Shown here: positions 1-13,000 of the stretch, one piece after another | How the letters are laid out: every line of letters begins with the position of its first letter | How positions within the stretch are numbered: position 1 is the stretch's first letter | Position numbers and translations under genes: made by a program | Source: Anarhynchus alexandrinus | Taxonomy: Eukaryota; Chordata; Aves; Charadriiformes; Charadriidae | NCBI GenBank assembly: GCA_008711295.1 | Contig: VUYV01000074.1 | Span: 3,576,797 to 3,640,796 of the forward strand | Reading direction: 5' to 3' | Length of the DNA stretch: 64,000 bases | The notes under the pieces: generated by a model | Told to the model about the DNA's origin: nothing | Seen by the model: only the letters and a program-made list of their open reading frames with translations | The model's database searches: none

Positions 1-1045
1 TAGCTTGTCACATTCAGGAAAAACAAGTGACAGCCTTCCCTAGTCTCAATTTTTCAGTGCCTCTGCTTTAAACTCCCCTTGAAGCAGATGGGAACCCCGT
101 GTGTGGCAGATGTGCAGAGCAGGACCACTTACCCCATACTGTAGTTTGGGTGCACAGGTCAGTTTGTCCTTGGTTCGCCGAGAAGCTCATGTGTACGTGC
201 TGCCAAAAGAGTGAACCTGATGCTTTGTGTGGGTCCCTGTCCCAATATGTGTGACTTGCGTTCTGTTGCCCCGCTGCCTATCATAACAAGTTAAAAATAA
301 ACCTTGGTGTTTTTCTACAGTGTGGGTAGAGCATTCATTTGAAAGTTCAAGTGTGAAAGTGATAGGCACTGGCAAAAATCTGCTGCTTTCAGATTGGTGC
401 CAAAGCGAGTTTGTCCCCTTCTCATTTAGCTTCCCTCCAGGTTTTTCTCAGCGTCATTTTAGGAATCTGTGCTTACCCCTGCTGGTAATGCTGTGGTTGG
501 TCCCAAGTCTGGGTTCTAGCTACGTAGCCAGTATCTGCACTTGAATAAGTCAATGAAGCTTACAGGAGACAACTGTAAAATGATTCCTGAGCCAGTAGAA
601 ATGCCTCGCAGCAAGAGCGTGGAGCTCGGTCTGCTCAGCTCCGTGGAGGTCACAGTGTGTATGTGTCTTTGTACAGAGAAATACTACTCTCAGAGTCTTT
701 AACTTGGCAAAGAGAGTCATAGTAAGAGCAGATGCTTGACCTTGGTTTTAGTTTAACACACTCGGCGTGGGTGTTGGTATAAATCTGGGTGGAATACAGG
801 GTTTTGTACACAAGGTCTGATCCAGTGGTGGCGTGGGCAGTTCTGGTCTTAAACTAAGGAAGTGGAGGTGGAGGGGAGAGTGGAGAAGGCTTGTTGTGCA
901 AACAGGGACAAAGAAGTAAGTGCGTGCAGAAATAGCCACAGGTGCAGGAGTGGGAAAAATCCCCACGAGTCCAGACCTTGGCTGGTAGAAAGCAAATGTG
1001 TCAGAAGGCTCTGTATATGTGTGCTCCCCCAAACCCTTCTCTCNG
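1..1045 (+). other. 3' part of CCDC50 intron 1
   Basis: This is the sequence upstream of the first visible CCDC50 exon. No reading frame here continues the conserved N-terminal part of the protein, so exon 1 must lie before the window. The last 25 bases are pyrimidine-rich, as expected before a splice acceptor. No repeats or RNA genes were recognised. Confidence 0.75.
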
Positions 1046-1081
1046 ATCATACCTTGGCCCATAACTTACAGGAGCAAGAGA
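1046..1081 (+). CDS. CCDC50: CCDC50 exon 2 (36 nt)
   Basis: This very short exon encodes the end of a split Asp codon followed by [11 protein letters not shown] and one base of the next codon. The donor is A|GTAAGT. The acceptor is inferred: the base at 1044 is N, and if it is A the site reads CTCAG|AT, which gives the right phase (G|AT = Asp) and a good pyrimidine tract. The peptide matches the conserved CCDC50 N-terminal region directly after the part encoded by exon 1. It is the first of several helices of the pattern D-x-x-hydrophobic-A-x-x-L. Confidence 0.88.
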
Positions 1082-4000
1082 GTAAGTAGCAATGATCTTT
1101 GGAACAAACTGAAGCAAATTTTTCCCAACAGATGTCTAGCTTTGGTTTTGTTAAGAAAAATCCTCCCTGCTTTTATTTAATTTTTTCCCTTTCTAATGGA
1201 ATACAGATTATTATTACTGTCTTCTGTCCTGCAACGCTACTCTGCGTTCTGCCCCAGCTTACATTGTACCCTAGAGATAGTTGCATTTCATGTTTCAGTT
1301 TTGTGCTCTCTTTTAGAGTTGTGTTTGTTTCTGCCATTTGTGATAAAATTGCATGTGGGAGTGCACTTGAGGTTTTGTTGCTGTGCAAGGTTTTTAGAAA
1401 TGACTAGCAATTTGGGAAGCTTCAAGTTTTATAGGCTGACCTGAAGTGCAACCAGAAGAGGTCTGTTTATTTACTTATTTCAGAATTGCTAGTGCCTGCC
1501 TTTTGAAAGGAGGCTTCCTTTCAAGACATTTTGAGGTAGGGCAGCTGTACACTACAAGGGTTTAAAAAGGAGAAAAAAGTACAGCCAGGAACTTCAGTGA
1601 CTGGTGACTTTTTTTTCCCCCTTTTACATGCTTATCTGTTACTCGGGGTATGTTTGCATTGCAGTCTCAGGTGTGGCGGCCTCTCTAATCTGCTTTGCTG
1701 GGTGCCAAGACCATTGGTATCTACCAGTATTAGGTGCTAATACCATTCCAGGTACTGGGCCAAGCATGCAGCTTGTGCTGAAGTTGTGTCCTTGCTGCTG
1801 GAATCTGAGACCACTGAATTAAAGCTGGCTCTCGGCTGCAGCTCATGTAGCCATCTTTTCTTGCAGGCAGTATCCATGTATGGTAAAGGACTTGCTGCAG
1901 TATTCAGTTGCTAAATATAAAGGTAGTAAGATTCTGGAACCGATTATGTTGAGAGTGAGAGGAGTTTCCTCCTCTGGAGGTTCTTGAGAACAGATTAGGG
2001 AAGCATCCATCAGAAGTGGTTTAGGTTCAACTCATCCTCACTGGTCTCTGGTGGTCCCTTCCAGCCCTTTATGAATCGAGGGTAATTTCCTGTAGCCAGA
2101 CAATGATATTCAAAGCCTAAAAAGCATTCCCTATAAATCTGGATGCACTTAAGATATGCAGATCTTGTTTTGGTAACAGACACACGTATACAGCCCCCTC
2201 AGTGCTGGAAGGAGGCAATCTGAAGCTGCTAGCCTAATTTCAGTTCAGGACTTCCCCACCTTTAGAGATATTACATGATGTTTCTCTGCCAAGAGCTGTC
2301 TTCCTTTCTGGCCTGGAATCTCCCTCCCACTTGCTTTGTCTTGTTCATGCCGTGAAGTTCTGCAAGCTGATTTGGGGGGTTCTTGTCTGTGTTTATTTCC
2401 AGTTGAGCATCACTTGGCAACAAATGTTCAGCGTAATCGTCTGGTGCAACATGACTTGCAGGTGGCCAAGCAACTGCAAGAAGAGGAGGATCTGAAAGCA
2501 CGTGCACAAATCCAGAAACACCGAAAAGACTTGTGAGTTTGGGATGGAGCTGTTGAAATGCTAGTCCCATTTGGTCAGAGCACTGGAATCAGCTGCTTTG
2601 ATGTGGCTGATTGACAGAACGTTGGGTTTGGGTTGATCAGCTTTTTGCTGTTTCCTTTTTCCTTTGGCTGTCTGTTGCCGTAGAAGTATTGATACTAGGC
2701 TCTGGCACAGAGTAATGAGAAAAGGGTGTAAGTCGGTGGTCCTGGGGCCCATCCTGGCTTAGATTCTCCAGCCTGACCATGGGAAGGAGCTTTCCTGTTC
2801 TCCTGCTTGTTGGCAAAGTTGGGTAACTTGGCTACTCGCATTGACCTTGTCCCTGGCTAAAGTCTGAGAAAGAAGAAACCACACCACAGAAATACAGACA
2901 GTTACAGTGAATTCTCTCTCTTGTGGAAATTGCAGATATTGACGTGTTTACATTGCGCAGGAGGGGTGCTTTTGAGGAGCTGGGCGCCATGCTTTTTGGT
3001 GTCCTGCTGCGCTCAACAGCTGAAAGCCGCTTCTTGTGCTTGTGGATACTCCAGTGTGAAGTGACCTGGGAAGAGGAGCTGCTGCCCCAGGGTCACTTGG
3101 TGGAGATGGGTGCTGGGGGACAGGCCTTCCCTTGGCAGTCACAGACTTCTGCAGCAGCTGTGGGAGGATGTTTGATGAGTGATCCGGTTTGGTCTGCAGC
3201 TTTGCTCAGGCCCCACACACCAGATCCAACCCTGTGGCCTGTGATTTGGCTTTCTTTCTCTTTTTGGCTGTTAGGCTGTGGAGCTGGTGTAGAAATGAAA
3301 TGTGGCAGTGCAGGGCAAACCAAACTGTCCTTTCCAATCCAGAGTTGACATGGGTGCTTTTCTTTTTGTTTGGTTGGGTTTTTTTTGTTTCCCCCCGACT
3401 TAGTCTCTTGGCAATGCATGAGGTGAAACAAACAGGTCGCATGAGAGGGCTCAGTCAGATCCCGATGATGAGAGACAGGAGCTTGCTTTTTCTAAATGCA
3501 GGGGCTGCAAGGCAGGGCGCATCTCCCAGCGGCTGCGCTGCTTCCCGGCTTGCCTCTTGCTCCACGATGCCACCCACCAGGTACAGTCGGTGGTGGATCA
3601 CAGACCCTGGGTGGCTCATCTGGCAGAGGCAGCGATGGAGTAGAAGAGCTCTGTATTGCAGATGTGAGATACAGGACTGGCTTCAAAGTTGCTGCTCATA
3701 AAAGATTTGAAGCTGGGGCGTGACAAATGAGCCACTGTTTTCAACGTTCCCAGCATACTCGGGCAGCACTGGGTTAATAAGTGTGTATCTCTCAAGTCTG
3801 TGCTTTCTTTCAATGGTTTTGTCTTCGTTACCAATTAGAGATGTGAGCATGTAAATGACAACATAAAAATTAATTTTGTATGGCAGAGATTATTCTTTTT
3901 TGTTACTTGCTGGGAACGGCAAACAATTTTCTTGTTGTAGGACTCTGTAAAATGGGATTTACAAACTTTGTAAGCCAAGTTACAGGCAGAACTGCTGATG

Positions 4001-7000
4001 CAAAACGTTGTGTCAGCAGCAGTTCTGCTCCTGAAAGCTTGAGCTCTGCTGCAAGAATAGTAAAAAAAGTTGGAGGCATCCTTTTGTAATCGGATCTTTT
4101 TCTTTCTTAATTCTTTGTATGTTCCCACTGTCTCTTCCTTGTGCAAGATCAGCGTGTTCTGGCAACAAAATTATCCTCACTGTTGTTGCTTTCTGTATCG
4201 TCTAGGACAGTTTGACACTGCAAGGTGATGGGAGGAGTAAAGGGGCAGCACTGGGTGCTCTTTAGAAACAGGGAACATAAAAAAGCTCTTCAAATTTATG
4301 GGCTTTCTTCTGTCTTTCGAGTCCCAGATTTTCTCAGACTTTGTGACGATAAATGAGAGAATAGAAGTAACTTGTCTCTTTTTAAGAATCCAGGGAAGCA
4401 TCAAACCTTATTTTCATGCTTCTTTAAAAGCATCTCTCACATCTAGCTGAGCAGCTTGCACGCTGCCAAGCATAGTAGCAAGGCTGCTAAAATAACTGTT
4501 GGAAATACTGTGAAAAATATGCTCTTCCCTCGTTTTGCTCCCAGTGCCGTGATGGTTCTGTTACACTAATGTGCACAGTTCCTTTGAATGGTTCCCTTAA
4601 ACCCTTTTTTTTTTTTCCTCCTCATCTGGCAACAATTAGTTGCTACAGCCAGTGTGAATGGGAGCTTGCTGATCACACTGACTTTTTCCCCCCTTCTTTT
4701 TCCTAAACTGATGTAGAGTTTCCCTGGCACTCTTAACTCTCCTGGCTGTCCAGGAACAAAGGACACCTACGTATGACGTTCAGGGATGGTGAGGTTTGTT
4801 GCTCTGGCTGATTTCTGGGGACTGATGGGCACTTGAACTTGCACTAAAGAAACTGAAGGACAAGAAGAACTGTCAAAGTTCTTTAACCTATTTTCTTATG
4901 CTCAGTCAAGTTGAAACACCAGCTTATGTTGATTGACTAATCAAGTCTCAGTATTTAATTACCACTGAGCAATAAAATGGAAAATCTAATCCTCTGTTGC
5001 TGTTCAGTGGTTCTTAGAGATCGATACTGTGTATTCCAAGATGCATGTCATCAGGAACAAGAAAATGCTTCTGCTTTCGCGTTGCTTCTAGTGTTCTTTG
5101 CTGCAAATGGAGAGGCAATGACCTTGTTGCCTTGGCTCTGAAAGATGATTAGCAGTTTCTGTCTCCTGTTTGTCTGCAATAAGATGTATTTTAAGCATTT
5201 AGGAAGTCAGTTGGTGCTGGTGAACTTGGCACCTTAGCTCTGTTCACAGGTGCCGGGGGAACTGGAGACGTGCGATGCCTTGATATGTCTGACCTTTCTA
5301 ACTTATTTTCTACCTGGACTCCCGTCCTCTGAGGCTGGGGTCATAAGGGATCCGCTGCCTTGGGCCCACTGACAGCCTGCTCCCCAGGATTTGCATATTC
5401 AGCTATTGGTTTGCTGGGGACTCTGGTTCCTTGCTGGTACCAGGTTTGCCAAGGTCCCTTTTTATATGGCAGGTTCAAGAACTAGATTTGCTGCCATGTG
5501 AGTTCATGTGCTTTTGAACCGGTCTCTCCCTGGAGTCGAGTGGAACGCCCACAGGCACACGCACAAAATGCCAGGTTTTATTACCTGGATGAAAGAAACT
5601 GATGTCTGAAGGTGTTTGACCTGTTGATAACTCCAGTCCTGCGCACACTGAAGTACATGAGTGCCTGGCAGGGCATCTTGAGATGTGGGTCAGTTTATGG
5701 ATATGCACAAGTGTTTGCGAGTGTGGTGGTCTGGGAAAGGGAAGGAAATGTCATGTTGTGACAATGACTTGGGGTTCATGTGTGTTTGCGGAAGGGGGTA
5801 TAAATGACATGCATTACCCAATTGCAGGTCTGCTTCCAAGGAGCAGCTGACAGAAATAAAGAAGCTTCTTTTCCCTCCTGTTGCATGTTCCTTTTTGTTC
5901 CCTGTGACAGATTAGTTGGTTTTTGGTGGCATTTGTCCTCTAAGCCCTCTTCTTGTTGCAGTGTCCTTCCTCCCCACGCTAAGCCACATATCTACTCTTT
6001 CCGCTTCTCTCATTCTTCATCACTTTCTATAACAGCAGGCTCTGTGCTGCCACTGACTGCTTCAGCCATGCCACTTTTCTCTGTTTTGCTACCAAAAATG
6101 CTTGTCTGCACCAACTATTTTAATTTCCTCCACTCACATCCTAGACTCTCTTCCAGTCCTTTGCCTCCAAGTTTGCTGGGTCATTTACGCCCTGATGGTT
6201 GCTCAAGCCTACAACTGGTTGCTCCAGCCCACATAGCACAACTTTGACACAGCTGAACCTGCTTCTCTTGAAATATTTGCTTGACTTTCATAATATGCTC
6301 TTGGTAGTCCTCCCATCCCCTATCTGATCATTGCCAGCATATTCTTCAAAAGATTGGATTCTAATAAAGCAAGCTCTGCCTGTTGCTGTTCCCATTCGCA
6401 TCTCCTTCTATGCCTTGCCTTTCAGTAGTCTCAATTGCAGACGCAGCTTAGATGATTGATTTCTCTGACCTGTTTAGAGCTAATCTTTGGCTTGATTTCA
6501 ACAGTACTGAAGGAGAGCTCTTAATCTTTCTTTGCAAATCCCCCAGCCCTTTTCTGGCTTGCCCTAAGGAATCCCTGGCCACCGTTCCAGCCTGTTTGCC
6601 GGGCATCAGAGCGCGACACTGAGTATGGCAGAATTCTTGCAGATGCTTTCAGTATGACATCGCTGAAATACAACCTTCCTGGTCTGTCTGCACAGATGAA
6701 ACTCTCATTCCATGTCTCAATTACTCTGGTATCTCTCTGTCCCCAGTTAATGCAGTTGTGTGTTGTTCCCGCATCTGCACTGGCACTGTGACGATGGCTC
6801 TCTCACCCCTCGTTTTGACGCATGTCGCTCTCTTGCCTCTTGGCACCGGTTCTGCTTCTGTGTCTCATCCCACTTCAGCGGCATTTCTCATTCATTACTG
6901 AATTGCCACCTCCAGCCTCTGCTTGGCCAAATTACTGCTTTTTGCTATCAGCATTTCTGCACTTCTCCTTCCTGGCTTTCGCCTGAAAAGCACTTCCCAG

Positions 7001-10000
7001 AAATGTCTGCGTTAAATGGTCCCCTAAACCCCTCCTTTGGCACCAGGTGTGCAAAAATTCCTCAGGAGAATTGGACCGTTCGCAGATTCCTATGCACTAC
7101 CTTGGCCTGTCCGATCCTATGGTGCCTATCCTCCTTTCTTAGCAAACTGCCTGTGAATCTGTTCTGTCTTGTTTTATATTCTGATTGTGAGTGTTTTGGG
7201 ACCTATTTTCTAAATTTGGCCAGAAGTAAGTCCAGGGATTCCTGGTCCCTGGTGAGGATTCATAGGCTCTGCACTAATACTGAGTAATAACTCTTCTGTG
7301 TACATCAGATGGGTTCTTTAGCTCTTTTATCCCTTCCTCCAGGCTGACTGATGCCTGCGACTTTAGCTGCCTATAATCCTTGTCTCCTTGCCTTCTAGAG
7401 AACGACAGGACTGCGAGATCGCTCAGGAAATCCAAGTGAAGCTGGTATTTGAAGCAGAGCAGCGCCGCAGGCAAGAGGAGAAAGACGAGGTAACCTTTAA
7501 AGCCACAGGGATGGCAGGGCTATTTGTAGCAGCCCTTTCCGTGAAGGAATTTCTCAGCCGTTAGCCCCAGGAGTTGGCTTGCGTGGTGTCAATCCTGGAC
7601 CTCACAGATCTCGGCATGCACAGAGATTTTGGGGAGTCTTGTTACAGGAATAAGATACAGTCATAGTCCTCAGGCTCAAGGGTCACAAGGCTGTCGACGG
7701 CAGTGGCCTTGCTAACGAAGAGGGCGAGTAAATAGGTGGGTCTTGGTGAGGTGTTCATTGCCCTGGTGTAGGAACTTGTAATTGTTTATGCGCTCTGAGA
7801 TCTGCTTGCTTTCTCAAATTCAAGATGACAAGTACTACTTTTGTGAGAATACTGGGTCATGATTTCTTCATCTTTGGTGCAAAGACTTCAGCAGAACCCT
7901 CAGCCCATTCATCCATCTCTGGCTTCTCCATTACCTTCTTTCATCTTCAGTTTATTCTTTCACAGCCTGAACACCCTGATGCAGTTTCTTACTAGCAGAT
8001 TCCTTTTGTTATTGCAAAATGTTGCTCTGCTGCTGCTTGCTTGAGAGTGGGCAGCGTAGTCTGTCCCTGGCCTTCAAAGAGTTTGGCTTGTTGATTACTT
8101 TATTGTGTCAGCCTGTCAGACTGGGTATTCAAGAAAGCCACAGAATGGAGGAACACCTGTGTGAGCCTGAAGTGTGGCCCCATTTTGATTACAGATAGTT
8201 CCCTGAGAAGTCTTGAGTAGTCTTAAGATGCTCAAGAGGCACCTTGTGGCACTTTCTCTGTAGGAAGAGCTTAAACACAAGGCTGTGTTTCCTAGAAGAG
8301 CCTGAAATAAGAACCTGTCCTTACCTGACAGATGCATTGGTCTGCTTGTGCAAGACTTCATTTTCTTCTTACACCTTTAAGTCCAAGCAAGTACTGAAAG
8401 GCTGTCCAGGCAAGTGTGGAAGGGCTTCCAAGAGGAGCTTGTGGTAATGCGGCTGGGAGGAACACTGGCTAAAGGATTTGTGCTATAAATGTGACCATCT
8501 GTCTTATTTTTTGGGGAAGGCGAAGGGGATGCAATACCACTCATGCTGGCTGTGGGAATCGCACCTTTCCTTCCTGCTTTACGTAGAGAGCTGCTGGGAT
8601 GTCAGCAGTCTGACAACAGGTCCCTGCAATCTGTCACACCTGCCTGCTGAGCATCTTGTGCTGTCGGGGGAAGTCTTCAAATAAATGTGGCTCAAAGCAA
8701 TGAGAAGTCATAAATACTCTTTTCTCTTCCTGCTGGTATGTAGGAAGTTCCCAAGTGTGGCTGAAATGTAGCTGTGGACTGAGTTAGGCTGGAGCTGATA
8801 CCAGAGTGCGGCACTGCCGCCTCTCCTTGCAACAGGATTTCTGGAGAGCTTGAATTGATACTGCTTTCCTTCCGAGGTCCCCGCCAGGGTTATTTCATTT
8901 GAGTGGGCTCCTGTGCTGATGCAGAGCCTGAGCAGCATGAGTGGGGTTGCGCAGTGCCCCAAGGGGGGTTATCAGCTGGCAGAATGGCAAACATCAGAGT
9001 CCCTTCTGTAGCCCTCAGCACAGCAGCTATACACGTACTTTGCAGGATGCTCTGTTACACCGGTACTGGCCATAGGTCAGGCTAGTCCTGTATTTGTCAT
9101 ACGTGAGGGTGTAGTAGCTGCCCAGTGTACATGATAGCTCCCTGATATCGGTAGTGGCTAGCAGTGTTATGCCAGTGCTCTGGCAGATCCAGTCTGGGGC
9201 GCGGGGTATTTAAATGAAGCGCTAAGCCTCCCTGCTAACAAGTCCAGTTTGTAAGAAATGGTTTGTGTGGATTTGCAAGTCCTGAGCTGTCTCACTCCTG
9301 GAGATAATGTGCTTAAGCCCATATATTTATAGACTTACTGTACTTGCTAGAAGAGGTTAACCTTGTCAGGAGAAAGGAAGTAGGGTTTTTTGGTTTTGTG
9401 TTGTTTTGTTGGGGTTGTTTTTTTGGTAAAGAGCCTGTGGCATCCCCAGGTCCTCCACAAAGCCGGTTACTGAGCAGATCCAATCTGAATCCTGAAATAA
9501 TAGTTTGCACTTGAACACTCATCCAATGTCCTCGAGTGCTGGCTTTGCTCTGGAGGGTGTTGGCTCTTAGTTTGCATTTCAGTGATGCTTTTCCTGCCTG
9601 CAATGTACACTTTATATGCACGGCTCTATAAAGGTCCTGAGGATTAGGGAGGCTTAAATATAGCATCCAAAGGGCTAGCATGCCCTGCTGGTATCTGCCA
9701 GCTTCTCTTCCTAGCTTCAGACTACCTCCACTGACTCGCAAGCTTCTGGGCCCCAAACGAGCAAGCCCCAGGGAGCTGTTTGCTGTTGCTGGGTCATGTA
9801 GGTCCATTAGTCATCTCGAAGGAAAACCAATTAGAAAAATGGAGTGCTCTTGTCTTTGGCATATCTACCAAAACCGCGACAGAAGATAAACGGCTGCAGT
9901 CCCCGCAGCGCTCCTGCCTTGTGCCTAGTCCTCTCTTCCTAACGTCCCTTTCGATTTTTGTTTTCTTCAGCCTCTGTCTGTCAAATTGATGCATTTTCCT

Positions 10001-13000
10001 GCCTGGCATCCTGTAAATTACCACTAGTTTGAAGTGAGTTCATGACTTTCTCTGGGAACTCCTTGCAGTCCAAAGTGCCTTCAGCTGAACACAGTCTTTG
10101 CCTCTGTTTTTTTCTTTCCCTGGTGGAGTTCAGGGAGGAGGTCCAGTGTGCTTTTGTGACTTCCAAATCCTTGCTGAAAGTCCAAAGTCGCACACGTAGT
10201 CCCTTCTGAACCATGCTGTGGCCATTAGGGCTTTGCAGGCTTGTGTGCAGGTGGAAAGGAACCCATGAGTCTGCTATGGGGTTGGGAACTCAGCAGTGGG
10301 CCTGGGTGAGGTTGGGTACTGGTTGCTGAGATGGTCCCTTGTGTCAATCACGAGGTTGGAAGCCCCATCCAGCCCAGGGGTTGAATTTGAGAGTAACCCT
10401 CTCGTTGCCATGCCTGAAAAGTTAAACTATCAGGATTTTTCTAATTGAATAAAGAATTTGAATAAAAGAATCTGGAGATTTCTTTTGGTGAGGGAAAGGT
10501 AATGCCTGTTTTCTTCCATCTCTGCAGGACATTGCCCGTCTCCTACAACAGAAAGAACTGCAGGAAGAAAAAAAGCGCAAGAAGCACTACCCAGAATCCC
10601 AGGGACACACGAGCTATGAAGATAGCTATTATGCAGAAAATGGAGGTATGTTTCTGATAGATAAAGGATCAAGATCACAGCAGTATAGGTGAAACTAGTG
10701 GTCTGGCAACTCTGTTTAGGAGATTTCCCTTGTCCTGCAGTCCTGCATGCAGCACTGCAGCATTGCATCTGTTTCCAGGGTCAGGATCAAACTTTATACT
10801 ATAATCAGGAAAGATTTTTAAAAAAAAAAAAAGTGGAAAAGACAATTTTATAATTTTTGATGTCCTAGAAGATGGCATAAAGGACAGGGATATAGGGTGC
10901 ATGGTGTATGTGCAAGTACATCTGTGCGTGTTTTGAAAGCGCTTGCGGAAAAAGACAGTAGCTGATGGTGCTGATAAGCCACAGTTACTTCTGTGTAACA
11001 CCGCAAGCCTGTGGGGGAGAAATGCAGATGCCATTCCACACTTGCATTCGAAGAGAAATAGTTTTGTGTGCTCATCTGCGATGCTGGCATAGCTATGTGC
11101 ATAAAGGAATAAATGCTGGTTCGTGGAACAGCCTTTCAAAAATAACTCCTTGCAGGTATGTATCCAAGCATTAAAATTAGCACAACCACTTTGAATGACT
11201 TACTGAATAACAAGGTCATCTCCACAGAATATCTCTGCTGTGATTATCATCTGGGACTGTACGTTGTGGAAAAGATATGACCCATAGTGCTGTATTGCTT
11301 TCTCTTGGTTGGCTTTTGTGATTCAATACAGACCTTCTTTACACTGGGAGGAGAGAATCAGGGTGTGTTTAATTATGGAGCAATCTGGGGATGGCTTTGC
11401 TGTGCACTGGTGGTGGTTCTTGTGTTCTTTCTTCAAAAAAAATGTGTTGGGGAAGAGACGGGCTGCTTTTAATTAACAGATTGTGAGGATGAAGATCAAA
11501 CCTCTTATTTCTCATTTTAACATCAATGGCATTGGCGATTTTAAATGTCTTTATTTGAACTTACACAAAGTATTTTAGTTTCAATTGGGAAGAAGTTCAT
11601 GAATGGCCAAGAAAACAGAAAGCACAAAGTGCAAAACGGTAACCAAGTGGTTACTGAGCACATGTGGTTCACGCCCACAAGTCCTGCTACATGTATGCTA
11701 CATGCTGGGAAAGACTTTGATCTTGAAGTCTTCGGCCAACCCACACTTCAGTTTTTCAGAATTAAATGGGACAAGTCCCTGAAAAAAATACAATATAGGG
11801 TAATAGTGTTGCCATGCAAAGATGGTAGGACAGAATGGATTTCTATAGCAGAAATCAGCCGACAAAAGTCTGTGACTCTCTGAACTGAGACTGTGGTGTG
11901 GATTTGGAAAGCAGGATATCTTGTGGGTCTAATTTTTCTTCCTTCAATAATCTGTAGTCTCCAGAGGTGAGGTAGAAGGTGTTTTGCCTGACCATTCATA
12001 GTGCTGCTCTTCATCCTTGCTCCTTAAAAACTAGAAAGGACTGGAGTGGATTTTGATGCCTGGATCATCTGGTCCATTGATCTGGAACCTCTTAAATACT
12101 TGGGCACCATTTGAGTAGACTTCAGCATCCTCTGTTGCATCGTCCTCGTTACTTAAACAAAACTTAAACTTAATGTAACTTAAACAAAAAAAAGCCCTTG
12201 CTTTGCTTGGGTTTTAGTCTGTCTTTAGACTGAATAAAAATTTATCCACATCCAGGAGGAGTGTGGATTAGGGCTATGGCTCCAGAGCAATCTGAGCTCT
12301 TAAAAAGTGGAAAAATAAACATGAAGAAAAGGGAGCATTCCTCCCAGAAGTGTCTGTGCCATGAAAAACATTTCTGTATTCACTCAGTCACTTGCTGGTT
12401 GAGAGAGTAACACCAGGACCTAAAGAGTGTTTATACAGCCCCTGTGGAAGGTGTCGCAGGAACTGGCACTTGCTGAGGAGTTAATCGCCCTGAGATACCC
12501 CAAAAGCAAATCTTCTGCTTAGGCTGTCTGGCATGACTGCGTTACCTGCACCGATCCTGTCCCAGTGCTGCCATGTCTACTCTCTCTTGATCTCCTGCTC
12601 TCTGCTGCTGTATCTATTGAGCTTTCCTTAATAAGAAAATTGAACTAATTCTTAGACCCTTGTTGTTGTAGTTAAAAAACTGACTCTTGCTTTTGGGCTG
12701 TGGTCTCCGTTGTTCAGTAAGTCACATAGATTGTTTCACTAGATATTTGTTTTCTGTAAATCATGTGAATGGTCTAAAACTGAATAGAAAAACCCACTAG
12801 TTAACAGGAACTGCTGTGGTTACTCTTACAGTTCTTGGATTTTTAAAAACTTACCTGTTCTGGATAAAAGTCACATAGATTTGTTTTCAAGGTAGATTTT
12901 CGGTAGGCTGTATTTTTACTGGCTCTAAAAAAAGCTTTTTCTGAATAGAATGACTTGCAGGGAACACTCAGTTTTGGTGCAGGGCTTCTCCCCCCCACCC

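Noticed and set aside
5804..6247. A 147-codon + strand open frame in intron 3
   Set aside because: Low-complexity Ser/Leu/Pro-rich product from a pyrimidine-rich tract that fits a decayed L2-like LINE better than a gene.
6760..7287. A 175-codon + strand open frame in intron 3
   Set aside because: It corresponds to the 3' end of the same LINE relic and has no independent gene signature.
11545..11883. A 112-codon + strand open frame in intron 5
   Set aside because: No known family; not bounded by splice sites compatible with the phase-1 CCDC50 junction.
12040..12130. Possible CR1-like trace (CTGGATCATCTGGTCCA)
   Set aside because: Only one short motif agrees, with no second CR1 landmark in order.
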